From assembly GCF_020536995.1 (NCBI RefSeq), contig NC_068369.1, forward strand, positions 20,217,421 through 20,281,420: DNA of 64,000 nt. The letters run 5' to 3'. The stretch is from Dreissena polymorpha (Eukaryota; Mollusca; Bivalvia; Myida; Dreissenidae). The notes below the pieces were generated by a model. The model saw only the letters and a list, made by a program, of their open reading frames with translations. It had not been told where the DNA came from and ran no database searches. Position numbers and translations under genes: made by a program. Within the stretch, counting starts at the first letter, position 1. Each line of letters opens with the position of its first letter. Below are positions 34,601 through 45,562 of this stretch, piece after piece.

Positions 34601-35524
34601 CAAAGGGACCCCGCTGGCATTATAGTGAGACAGGGCCTTTACCCTGATAAAGAACGGTGTACAGATTGTGTACGTTGTCTCACGTTGAACTTTTCGCGCT
34701 CGATTTGCGCGCTCGATCTGCGCAGTGAAATATCATATTCGGTAACTTCGTATATATCCGAGAATGATCATGAATATTTGTTGTTGTTTTTTTTTTCATT
34801 TTCTTTTTTCTTGAATGTCTCGTTAACGCAAAATAAAATAACAATATCTAAAAATATGTTTATAAATACCAAAATGCAATGTCTTCAAAAAATGTATCAG
34901 AAAAAAAATCTTCTTACTGTTTCGGTTGACACTCGTATCTTTTCGGCCTAGACCGTCAAGTGAGGAACTTATTCTCGCATGAATATGAAAACAATAAAAA
35001 AAACTATGTGGTAGCCAATGCTTAGCAATTTTGCTTCAATAATATTTTTTACACGTTTTATGGCACTGTCATGTTATACAGTGATGTTCTGTATTTACAA
35101 GGCGGGTTATTGAGATCTGCGAAGAACTTCTTTGATTGCGAATGAATTACCGCCAAGTGGTAAATCGGACTTTTGGGAATTCATTCATTCGTGGGTTTTG
35201 GCAGCCAGTCAATTCTGACTGTCTCAGAAATTTGTATCATTGCTATGGCCTTAGGGCTACGCCCGAGGCCAAAAATCATTTCATTAATGATAAAACATAA
35301 AGTTAATACACATGCTATACCTATTTACCAAGTAAATTAACCACCAAGAGTTTTGAGGAAATGTTGAAAATTTCCGTATTAATCTAAATATTTACTCCTT
35401 TTTTGTGTGTACATGATAAACCTCATTCTTAATAAAATTTCTATTTTATATCAGTTGAATGGCTATTACACGCGTTATAGAAGCAAGATCTTCAATAAAA
35501 CATGTAGCTTTAGGTTTTGAACTG

Positions 35525-35757
35525 TGAAAGCATTGAAAAAGGAAATACCAATCGTTGTATATTAAAAAACATTGAAAACAAGAAATACCAATCGTTGTAT
35601 ATTAAAAACATTGAAAGCAAGACGTACCAATCGTTGTATTTTAAAAACATTAAAAACAAGAAATACCTATCGTTGTATATTAGAATTATTGAACACAAGA
35701 AATTCCAAATCGTTGTATATTAAAAAAACCCATTGAAAACAGGAATTATCAATCGTG
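35525..35757 (+). repeat. Tandem repeat, about 40-bp unit
   Basis: About six diverged units of AAGAAATACCAATCGTTGTA plus TATTAAAAACATTGAAAAC. The reading frame across it (NTNRCILKNIENKKYQSLY) is a byproduct. Confidence 0.9.
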
Positions 35758-36934
35758 TTATTATGAATAATGCTAAGTTATGCTTCATTTTGACCGTTGC
35801 ACATAAAAAGTAAATTGTAATACGGCAAATCGTCCTGTGGTCGAGTGTCCGAAAATAAATATTTTCAAACATCTGTGTCCTGTTGTATATTTTCGAAAAC
35901 ATACATCAGTTATAACTTTTTAAGACCTTTCCCGTTACTACCGTATACACACACACACATGGATACGATGTAGCATTCGCTTGCGCGATAGATGGAAGCT
36001 TTTACACTTATTATCATAGTAACTAACAACGTAAATATTTCTTTTTTGTGTTTATATATAATCAGCACATAGTGACCGTATTCTGTTGCTGTTCATTTGT
36101 GAGGAAAAACTTCTAATATGACTCGTTTATTTCTCTATAAACAGGCACGTGCCTGTTATAAAGTAGTATTTGACATGGCAATACATTTGCTCTTTGGATC
36201 TTTATACTAGATGTTGAGCTTATGAAAACCACAAACAAATTTATTTATCTGAGAAGACAGTTGTCTTCTTTTTTTAACAAAAGGCTGTTAAATGTGTTGT
36301 TTTCTACAGTTTGTATCAAATAAATACTGTGTCGCCATGGCCGTCAGTGAAATAAATCATACTCATAATTACGCTAGTAAATTGAATGGAATTGACGTAA
36401 ATGTAGTGTCGAATCGGAAAATTGTTTGGGCCATTGTTAAGCTTTCCAAAAAATGTTAAATATTTTATAGGTAACAAAAGCATTTCCCATTCGTTACGAG
36501 ATGTAAATCAATAACTTACGCAAAACGGCGATCATATCCGATTTATGTTCAAAATAACATTAAGCATCGGCAGCAGTATAGGTCAAGGACAATGCAATAC
36601 GATTGCCGAATGACGTCGCGTTAAACCATGGCATGCCGCTTTCTGTCGGTCCTTCTATCGAGTCAATGTATTATGTATGGTTTTCATAAAAACATATATA
36701 ACCACTTACTCAAACAATAACACTTTTCCGCGAATCAATGCGAGCTCATGAATGTATGTATTAGACCGCTATCGTTGCTGTCTAATATGACCAAGCAATG
36801 GCAGTGCCTCATTGCGTCTGTTAAGCTGCAGCTTATCGTTTGAGGGACATTCATGGGCCTTTAACATAATGCATGCATGGGCTTCCTGCCTATGAAATAT
36901 TAAAATATATATCACCATTGAAAGTCATGGTTGT

Positions 36935-37010
36935 GAAGTGGACACTATGGTGACCTCCTAGCATTCAGGAGGTCACCGGTTCGATCACCACTATAAAAAA
37001 ATCAGTTTTC
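36935..37010 (+). mobile_element. Possible tRNA-like SINE head
   Basis: GTGAAGTGGACACTATGGTG and GGAGGTCACCGGTTCGATCA resemble tRNA A and B boxes, followed by A-rich sequence. A single copy in this window, so family status is unproven. Confidence 0.35.
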
Positions 37011-37568
37011 TTACCGAAAAGAGGTACTGTTTTACCCAGGAAAAGACTCGAGAGAGTATTGAGTGTCTTAATAAGCCTTAGGCTTTAGAATCAATCAACC
37101 TAATTTGTATTGTATGGTAATGTCCAGACGCTGTCTCTTTCGTAGCTTAAAGATCTCAATGAAGTAGTTCGTCATGGCCGTTTGTAAAAACCAATGATTA
37201 TCATCAGTATCATAATTATGCTAATCATCATGTGTGAACCAATGTCCGCTTTTGGAAAAAATGTATAGTCTATATTGACTGACAATATGCGTTCATTATG
37301 CAGTGAGTACACATAACAAAGCATAACAAAGTGTGTGGGTCGTATCTATTTCTAACAACAATTCACAATAACACGTGGGACAAACTGAAACGTTTAAATT
37401 TTATATATAAAGTAGGGATAATACAACTGCTTACATTTCTCTTAAGTTCTTTCTCTCTAACATGACATCCGCCTCTTACTGTACCAATAATAAGCACAGT
37501 CGTAAGATTATATGACATGCGAATGTACCATTCATGTTGCTCATTGACTTTGGCTTTTTGCTAAATGT

Positions 37569-38192
37569 TAAAGGCTCTATAAAGGGGACAAATCCAGTTA
37601 TTATGCATATCAACTGGTCTCATTTTTACCGGATTTCAGTTACTCTTGCATAAAAACTGCTAATAAAACAGCTTAGGTACAACGTTGTCACGAATTATGG
37701 AAGATAAACCTGTTTCATAATTGGAAGAAATGTTTACATTTTTGCAACTAACATGATGTGTAGCCTCAGAGCGGCGACATATGCTTAAATAGCAGAAAGA
37801 AAATTCAATTTTAATTCTATTTTAAACAACTTTTAACCAGCAGAAAGTAACTTATTAGATCACTACAAACGTTTTAACCATTTAAAAGAGACCTACTTTG
37901 TGGGTGATACCTGAAAACTTAAAAAATCTTCGTTTTATTTTTGGTGACCTGAGTCACTTTCACTTTCTCTTTTCCGAGTAAACAGCGATGTAAATAAACT
38001 GATTGTTTGTAAACACAATTGACTTGAAGGACACTTTATTTTGAGCTCAAAACAAGTTGTATGGCTTTTTTTTTGGTAATGTCCAAGAGCATATATATAT
38101 ATGTTTTTTGATAACCTTTATAAATAAAATATGAAAAATTATAATTAAAAATCGGTTAATAATTACGGATCTTCACCTTTATAGAGCCTTTA
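37569..38192. mobile_element. MITE with TAAAGGCTCTATAAAGG inverted ends
   Basis: A 17-bp terminal inverted repeat at each end and a likely 5-bp target duplication AATGT outside. The 624-bp AT-rich interior has no coding frame. Confidence 0.75.
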
Positions 38193-38916
38193 AATGTTGG
38201 GATCTGTCAAATGCAAGTTGTTTTTGCGACTCATCTACAACCAAAGTTCCATAATAATATATGCTCAATGCTCATAGTGAAATAATATTTGTCTGTAAAA
38301 CATTCCTTACTGATACAGAAATCACGTATAACAATACTAGTTTCGTTTCTGAAAATGCTTTTTATTTTTGTGCAAAATATAATGTCACAGATAGTCAAGA
38401 AGTTGATTTCCTCGAAATTTGAAAGATCAAGCTATTTAAGTCTTAATACGATCATGCATTACTCAAGACAATTATTGCAGCCAATCAAAAGTAGCTAAAT
38501 ACCATCCAGCATTGCGCTATCTGAAATGATCTGTTTGGCAAAGACCTTATTCTATTTAACTCAACAATAAAGTAAGTTAAACGTTGAGAATAACGCTTTA
38601 ATAAAACTCGACAAACAATACATTAAAGTTGAACGTCAATGTTGTTATTATTTAAAAAAAACAACATCCTGACATCACTGTGTATGTTTCTATGTAATGC
38701 GGATGTCCCACTTATATTATTGCTTAGGATTCGATATCATATTTACATTTGGATCGGTGGGGGTTATATATTCCAAAAATCATAAGAAAAAGATGTGCTT
38801 TGTCAGGCTTTGCCAATGCTCGAATGAGTTAAATGACCCATTTTTCGGATGGTCCTCTCTTGTTGGCAGCGGACCTTTCTTGCATTATTCTTTTATTCCA
38901 CGGTCCCGTCGGCAAC

Positions 38917-38943
38917 GGGGGGGGGGCGGGGGGGGGGGGGGGG
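38917..38943 (+). repeat. Poly-G tract
   Basis: About 26 G broken by one C. Potential G-quadruplex and a likely length-error site in the assembly. Confidence 0.9.
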
Positions 38944-39205
38944 TCATGCATGTGTCACATTAAATCTTCGGGGGAACATGTTTTGAAGGCATTGTTATCA
39001 TCAATATAGTTCAAGCGTTTACAATAATACGACAAACAAGGTATTATATAAAATCGAATTGCTCAAGGTTCTTTGTGATTTCTCTTTAAATAATAAATGG
39101 TGTTCATTGACAGAAAAAGTATCAGAGTTTCCAAACAAAACACTCATAATAATCAGTCATTATTAACATGAATACATGGGTATTTGACTTTTGTCAGAAA
39201 ACGTG

Positions 39206-39240
39206 TATAAAGATCGCGATTCTCTTATTGTGTTTCATTC
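39206..39240 (+). promoter_or_regulatory. Core promoter: TATA box and initiator
   Basis: TATAAAGA at 39206-39213 is followed 31 bp later by TCATTC (39235-39240), which fits the invertebrate initiator TCAKTY with A at 39237 as the start. This TATA-to-start spacing is standard. A signal-peptide open reading frame begins about 50 bp downstream. Confidence 0.5.
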
Positions 39241-39288
39241 GGGGAACATCAGAGGGACGAGAGGAGAAAATGACGGACTAGTAACCAA

Positions 39289-39388
39289 ATGACCATAATG
39301 GACGTGCAGCGTATAGGACCATGCTTTATAGTAATCGGCATTTTGTTAGTAACACACGAGGGTGTAGAGTCTGTTTCTGCAAATACAA
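39289..39388 (+). CDS. Putative first exon of an unknown secreted-protein gene
   Basis: ATG at 39289 opens a 33-codon frame, MTIMDVQRIGPCFIVIGILL continuing VTHEGVESVSANT, which reaches a strong splice donor CAA|GTAAGT at 39388/39389 in phase 1. The peptide has a short basic start, a hydrophobic core (CFIVIGILLV) and a VSA-N site that suits signal peptidase. A second ATG three codons on could also serve as start, and a tiny upstream ORF begins at 39270. With the core promoter just upstream this looks like a true 5' end of a plus-strand gene. The remaining exons were not identified. A good acceptor at about 42556 is phase-compatible but gives only about 15 more residues before a stop, so it is not claimed as exon 2. 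Confidence 0.4.
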
Positions 39389-39389
39389 G

Positions 39390-40785
39390 TAAGTAAATGA
39401 TGTATATTGTCTGCTGTCTTTAATTAAAAGGAAATTGCGATTTTTTAAATTACTGTTGTTTAAAAAATATACTGGCTTAGAAATTATAATATATGTATTT
39501 TTAAAGTTAAACAACCTTCCAGCATATCTTATATACCCTGTAAAATGGCATATTGCATTATATATGAATTGTTTTAATACCTAATGTCGTTTTCGTTTAT
39601 GCGTTTGTCTAGGTATTAACTGGTAAATGGTAAACCTTCTAAACGTATGAGAACCGTTAATTACTATTCATTTAATTCCCCAAACAGGAGTATTTTCCAG
39701 TAAAAGCCATTGCTCATTTTTTTCATTAAATGGACCAGTTCATAAATAATAGACATATACAATTAATAAGGTTACATGCCATACATAGCTTAATTTAAAT
39801 AACTGATAATACAATTCAAATGTTTGAGTCGTCCGGGAATAAGACGTGCCACGATAATGTTTCAGCCTCCCAAAATGACCTTTAGGACTTAAGGGGGTCC
39901 ACAATTGACCAAATTTTGAAAACAAAAGTGACAAAATTTAAGGATTCTTTGCTTTTGTTACCATATATTTTAATTTGACTACTAGTAATTTGAAGCGTAA
40001 TATAATTTAGCATTTGTGGCAAAGTATTTGATAAATGTTTTATAATTTAGAAAAATATAAGCATGTAAATAATCTCATAAGCTTAAATATAATGCCCTTG
40101 TTGTCTTCAAAATCCCCATCTGAAGAACCCCGCCACTTGTCTCTTTAAGGTTGAAAAAGCCCTGGCCAAAATCTCGATAGTTTTGTGCGAGTGGGGTTAA
40201 AACAAAAAAAGTATTTATACAGACAAGATGCAGTTTTTTAAAATGTGATATATCTTTTGAGCTTACCATTTAGTATAATTTGATATATAATGTATACAGT
40301 TACATTAGAGTATCGGAATATATAATTATAGGTAAATATCAAAATAAAAAGGACATGTCGTTAATGATGTTTTGAATTATTCTACGAGTGCATGCAAAAT
40401 AACATTGCGGATACTGACCCAATTTTAAAAAAAATTAATAATTATAACCCTGACCGATAACACTTATTATCTCCACATATTTCAAAATTATTATGTCCCT
40501 TACCGGTTACATAAGTTTGGCCCCGCCCACATTTGCGATCCTCATGCGAATCTTCTATGTTTAATCATTCGTAAGTCACGCCTACGTGGAACTATTTTTG
40601 TAGGAATGTCGTTAAAAAAGTAAACACAAAATTGATCTTGGATAAAAGTTTAAAATGGATTGTTAGAATGGAGGTGATTATCAACAGCTCGGACAAAAAT
40701 CATACGCGAAATAGTACCTGAAAGAATTAGGATACGTCCTTGTTAAAAAAGAAACACGTAAAGTTTATATAATTTAGTTTAGTTT
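39390..40785 (+). other. Presumed first-intron sequence of the 39.3-kb gene
   Basis: If the exon at 39289-39388 is real, its intron starts here. No second exon could be identified by eye. Confidence 0.3.
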
Positions 40786-40789
40786 AACA

Positions 40790-40945
40790 GGCCCGTAGCC
40801 AGGGTTTTGAAAAGGGGCCGCGAAATTTTGCCATCGACGATTGTTATTGAGCAACGAAGTGGCGAACAGGATATGTGCGGGAGGGGATGTCACCCTCCTG
40901 CAATCGGGGGCTTTGGAGGTCCTCCCCCTAGAAAATTATGAAAAT
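40790..40945 (+). repeat. Dispersed repeat fragment with GGCCCGTAGCCAGGGTTTTG
   Basis: The motif GGCCCGTAGCCAGGG followed by G-rich sequence recalls a widespread marine-invertebrate repeat known to me from memory. The family name is not assigned. Confidence 0.4.
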
Positions 40946-42074
40946 GAAACAAAATCTACTGCATTATGGTCACTTTTTAACTGTATTTAGAGACTGAAGT
41001 TATAAAGCATTTAATATGAAATTTCACTTTCATTGACCATACTCAATGGTTACTGATCGACATGAATATGATATAGAGAATACTTGGTTAGCGTTGAATA
41101 CAGAGAAGTTTATGTTGCGAGGCTTAGAATGCCGGGAGCGCGAGCCTTGGCGAGCGCTTTCGGTGTTCGAGCCGAAAAAAAGCAAAACACGTTCGAACTA
41201 GTATCTTACCTTTAATTATCCTTTAAAATCCATCTAATAATCCATTTAACTCAACAATTGACGATTTTGCATCTAGGGTATTTAATAATTATTTTAGCAT
41301 AGTTAAATAAAGACCGTTATGCCATCCTATCACTATATTCAAATGAGTTTACGAACTCAAACTTTTTTCTCCGTCACACGCTACGTCATGTACTCTATGT
41401 ACATTACTGCTGTTAAAATAAACCGGAACAGTTTATCAAATAATACTCGGTTGCATATGCAGATTTCTGCATACAAACATAATTATGTTTAAACTTGCAC
41501 AATTTTGTATTTGTCTATGGTAAATGCGCTTATTGTACAAGAAAATAATTTAATATATAAATACATATATACATATATACAATGAAAACATTCCATTACA
41601 CAACAAATAAATGAGTGGATAATACCAGTGTACAAAATAGGACGTTCCGAATTCCAGTGTGGTGCTATTTTTACCATCTTATACTTTACACAGCTCTATG
41701 CCTAACGTGAATTAATCGGAAAGCAAATATTGCAGATTATTTATGAATTGTGCGATATTTGTATGGCTTGTTGTACATTCCTAAATGTCAAAAGTATATG
41801 CATGGGTTATAAACAATGCACATTACACGAAATAAGGAAAATGTGAAAAATTGACAATTCAAATATGTCGTTATACAGTACATGTACGTGTGAAATAAGT
41901 CGCGTTTATAATAAATCGTCAATTTTTTTTTTTGGGGGGGGGGATGATGCAATAAGTGTCATTTTCAGCTGATTCATCATTATACGGGTGGCGAAAAATT
42001 ATGTCATATGACTAGATTTAAAGGTTGAAGGCCGTATAATTTTGAAGCTAAAGTTTTCTCGACTTTATATCTTT

Positions 42075-42193
42075 ATCTCGTGGCTTGTGCTATTTCGCAT
42101 CACACTCGAGGCTCCACCTCTCGTGTGATACGTCATCACACAAGCCACTCGAGTGATACAAACTCTTGGAACAGTTGACTAGCGTAATATTCC
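42075..42193. mobile_element. Palindromic MITE, family P, left-truncated
   Basis: Matches the right part of 13011-13169: CTCGTGGCTTGTGCTATTT, then CACAAGCCACTCGAGTGAT, ending GACTAGCGTAATATTCC. Confidence 0.7.
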
Positions 42194-42539
42194 GTATTTA
42201 TCTGTTGAACGGCCCCTTTAAAATACGTTGGGCAACTAAAAATCCTCAATCGAATGGTGTGATGGTAGACCATTAAACACTTCGTTCAAAGTGCAAACCC
42301 TGGAAAAGTAATATTTTTTATTCTTATAAATATTTATGAAATTCCAATTATTATATGTTAGTACATGTATATGTGTTCGTCAATACATTTAATGAAATTA
42401 AACAAATTATGTGAACCGATCCCATTAATACCTAAATATTTTGATATTACTTCACAGATTGTGGTTGTGGTAGTTTCAAGTATATTCTGTATTTATGCAC
42501 CACGTGTGTGTTACTGTACATCAACACGGAACAACAATG

Positions 42540-42870
42540 TGTATTTCTCTTGCTAGGTCGGGTTCGAGGAGTGGGTAAGGCCGACGAAGTTAGCCCTTTA
42601 CTTTAATTCCGGGGCCGGCAGCGTGAATGCCATTAAGTGCTATGATTTCGTTATAAATGACCATGCTCTCTTATGGAGCAAAAATCAAGACAACATAAAC
42701 AGGGCTTTAGATAATTTTTGGGGTAATTTGGTTTTTTACCCCCTGTTTTGGCATCAAAAGGGTTTTTGTAAATTCAATAGAGTTTTAGCCAAAAAAATTA
42801 CCCCCTACTTTTGAGCTTAATTGGGTTTTTCAATCCCGGTTTTTAACTCAATTGGGTAATTTAGGGAATG
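42540..42870 (+). other. Unassigned stretch with a possible coding remnant
   Basis: After a good acceptor-like TTTCTCTTGCTAG, an open frame reads VGFEEWVRPTKLALYFNSGA and continues NAIKCYDFVINDHALLWSKN before low-complexity TTTTTACCCCC sequence. No family is recognised. It could be an exon or the decayed end of a transposon. Confidence 0.25.
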
Positions 42871-43095
42871 ACATGTATAATATAATACAAATCTACTAAG
42901 ATTACTATATTATTATGTGTATGTGAAAAATAAATCAACATTAGTTAGTTTTAATTTACTTTTCATGTGTGTGCATAATGTACATTTCATAACTCCACTT
43001 TCCATATCCATCACCAGCCACGGGTGTTTGTTTCGCCACTCTATTAAAGTTTTTTCACTAACACTCCCCATAACGTCCGTTTTTGGGGTTTAAAC

Positions 43096-43314
43096 TTAAA
43101 TCTCCGATAATAACGGGCGAACTAAATTCTCGGAAGAAATGATCACATCTTGCAACAGATCGTTCAGCAAAGCAGCCCAGAAGCTTTCGGTTTCCCCAAT
43201 ATTCTGGCGTAAATATCTGTCCAAAGATTTGTTTGTGTGAGATTCTCTTTCTACGGCCACGAATGGCCAGTGTGATATTTTAAGAAAATGAAAGTAGAAA
43301 TCGGACGGGTCCAC
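43096..43314 (-). other. Unassigned open stretch, possible coding remnant
   Basis: The minus-strand frame DPSDFYFHFLKISHWPFVAV, then LDRYLRQNIGETESFWAALL, ends at a stop. Its amino-acid make-up looks protein-like but no family is recognised and no good start codon is seen. Confidence 0.25.
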
Positions 43315-43749
43315 GAATAATTACAGTAATTTACCTCAAAGATTGATAAGCGCTGGAAAGACTGCGTTCTTTTCCTCATAGGACGTCATATAAACTATTC
43401 GGTACATTTTTGTACGGGAAATAACCAGTCTAAAAATACGCCCGGTGTTTTTAAGAATTGCGTTTCGTTACGCAAGGTTTTTTATGGGAATTACTTTATT
43501 AAATTTATATTTGCGTTTTTGTTCGCTTGATTGTGAATTTAATTACGTTTTTGGTTGTTTTAATTGCGTAATAACGCACATACGCTTGTTATCTATAGCC
43601 CTGCATAAATAATGACAGACAGAAGACCGTCTCATACGTTGTGGTAAGTTTTTTTCGGAGGCCGCTCATGAGTGCATGAGTTGCATCGATCGATGAAAGT
43701 GGTGTCTTGCTCATTTGGTCGTCGTCGGCTAATTTACTATTTAACTGTA

Positions 43750-43868
43750 CCCCGGGAAGTGTACTTCAATTTACCAAGGTTACGGAAAATAAGTTTCAAG
43801 GCAAACGGTCATACTCCGGGATACTTTTAAGTAAATTATTCGTACCCCGGGGTACTTTAAAGTACATG
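43750..43868. repeat. CCCCGGGG-centred short repeats
   Basis: Three related pieces (GTACCCCGGGGTACTTT, TACTCCGGGATACTTTTAAG, TACCCCGGGAAGTGTACTT) in tandem, probably a decayed palindromic element. Confidence 0.5.
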
Positions 43869-44458
43869 TAGTATATGAGCGGATAATGGCCTATCATGGC
43901 TTAATGTGTGCACGGATAAACGCAGAGATAAATATTTTAAAATGCCCATTTGTACATAAATTGGTTTATTAACGCATCATGATTGTCAAAGCACAGTTCT
44001 TCTGAAGGCTCATACATATTCTCTGAAAGTCTATTTAACTTCCCTTAAGACGCATGCCATGTAGTAGGGTTGATTAATTAATGTTTTAGGCGGATGGATG
44101 CATACATGCACATGAAAATATGATTGCATGTGTTGTACCGGTATGTGTATTTCGAAATGCCAAAGTTTAAAGTTTTATTTCAGAGTTCCTCATGCTATTC
44201 CTTAAAGTATATTGCGGTGTTTGCAGTATCAAATCACATGCTCATGGTAGACGCTATTTCATTACGCGGAGAGACATGTGAGTAGCCATAAAGTCTGTAT
44301 CTATTTAATTATCATTACAAGATAAGTATTGATGCAAAGCATCAAAGAGCGTCGGGAATTTCAGTGTAAAAGGCACTCAATGAAGGTGCATGGAACGATT
44401 TTTTTCTACTGTAAATATTAATATATTGGCCGATTATTTTTAATAAAATAGAAAAAGA

Positions 44459-44578
44459 TACTGGCATTACCATTATCTATGATTTTATGTTATAACCCCC
44501 AAGTAACTATTATCTATGATATTGTGTTATAACCTCCAAATAACCATTATCTATGATTTTGTGTTTCAACCCCCAGAT
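44459..44578 (+). repeat. Tandem repeat, about 46-bp unit, 2.5 copies
   Basis: Units of ACCATTATCTATGATTTT plus GTGTTATAACCCCCAAGTA, slightly diverged. Confidence 0.85.
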
Positions 44579-44961
44579 ATTTCATAGTTCATTTTATTTA
44601 CATTGGTTTCCTTTCTTTTACTGGAATCCGTGTGCAGTTTTCATAAATGGAATAGAACTGTGTAGGTTTAAAAAAATCTGCTTCATCTTGTAAGCGTAAT
44701 TTCATATTTTTCTTAACTTCAAGGGGAGACGATTCTGAACGTATTCTTACGTTGCTCATTTACGATAGGGGTTGAGTACGCATTGATATGAAAACAATGT
44801 AAAAGTTTTAATGTGTTTACGAAACCCCCCCCCACCCTCTCACACATATTTTTCATGGGCATAATAAAAACAAAACATGGTTACAATAAAACAGCATATT
44901 TATTTAACTTAAAATGTCTACATTAAAACAAAAGGTTTACATAGAACACAAATAAAAAAAA

Positions 44962-45033
44962 TGATTCTACTGGGGCTAGAACCTTGGGCCTCTCACATGT
45001 GAAACGAGCGTGTAACCACTACACTACGGAACC
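44962..45033 (-). pseudogene. tRNA-Val(CAC)-like sequence
   Basis: The minus strand starts GGTTCCGTAGTGTAGTGGTT, has an anticodon arm CTCGT-TTCACAT-GTGAG with anticodon CAC, and ends near AGTAGAATCA. The acceptor and T stems carry mismatches, and the T arm (CCAAGGTTCTAGCCCC) does not pair fully. It is therefore a tRNA pseudogene or the head of a tRNA-Val-derived SINE. Confidence 0.6.
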
Positions 45034-45562
45034 GCTTGAAATATCACCTTCTAACTAAGATATTAATAAGTGACTGTAGTGTAACGGTTATCAATAAAGC
45101 AATAAACTATGTAATCGCTGTTGTCTTGTAAAATTGAAGAAAATACGCGTTAACCAAAACTCGAACAGCAAAAGTCTGCGCTATTGTTAGAAAAAACACA
45201 AAATAAATATATTTTGATTATGTTTTGTTTTTATACAAAACCAGAAAGTTTCACCGGTTCGCGTATTTGCCCAGTCCCTGTGGTCTTTTATTATAGCCCA
45301 GTCCATGTGATCAGTCATTAATTAAAAGAATTAGCTTTGCATTATTGGCAATAAATGTTATAGTAAATGTAATAGGCACAAATGCAGTGCTTATTAACAC
45401 TAATTTACACAAAAATCACCACTATGCAAGATATTCTGACAACAAAAATATATACATTGATCCGTAAAATAACTTCTCCTCCCATAAGGAAAAAAAACGT
45501 ATTACATACACGTCGCCGCACTTCAGTGCGACGCCAACAATAGTAGCAATAAATATTTTTGT

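Larger units (their letters stand above)
28395..34966 (+). repeat. Tandem array of three large units (2445-bp period)
   Basis: Units run about 28395-30075, 30076-32520 and 32521-34966. Units 2 and 3 look identical where compared. Unit 1 differs by a 777-bp absence, a poly-T length change and a few substitutions. Each unit has an AT-rich start (AATAAAATATAAATGAATAA), a GC-rich CCGGT-dense core of about 700 bp, and an AT-rich end stopping at GACCGTCAAGTGAGGAA. The near identity means either very recent duplication or an assembly duplication. The open frames inside are byproducts of the repetitive core. The function is unknown. Confidence 0.9.
34967..37560. other. Intergenic between the tandem array and a MITE
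   Basis: Apart from the 40-bp tandem repeat and a SINE-like head, nothing is recognised. Confidence 0.45.

Noticed and set aside
42556-42605. Second exon for the 39.3-kb signal-peptide gene
   Set aside because: The phase fits but the frame stops after about 15 residues; without transcript evidence this join is not supported.
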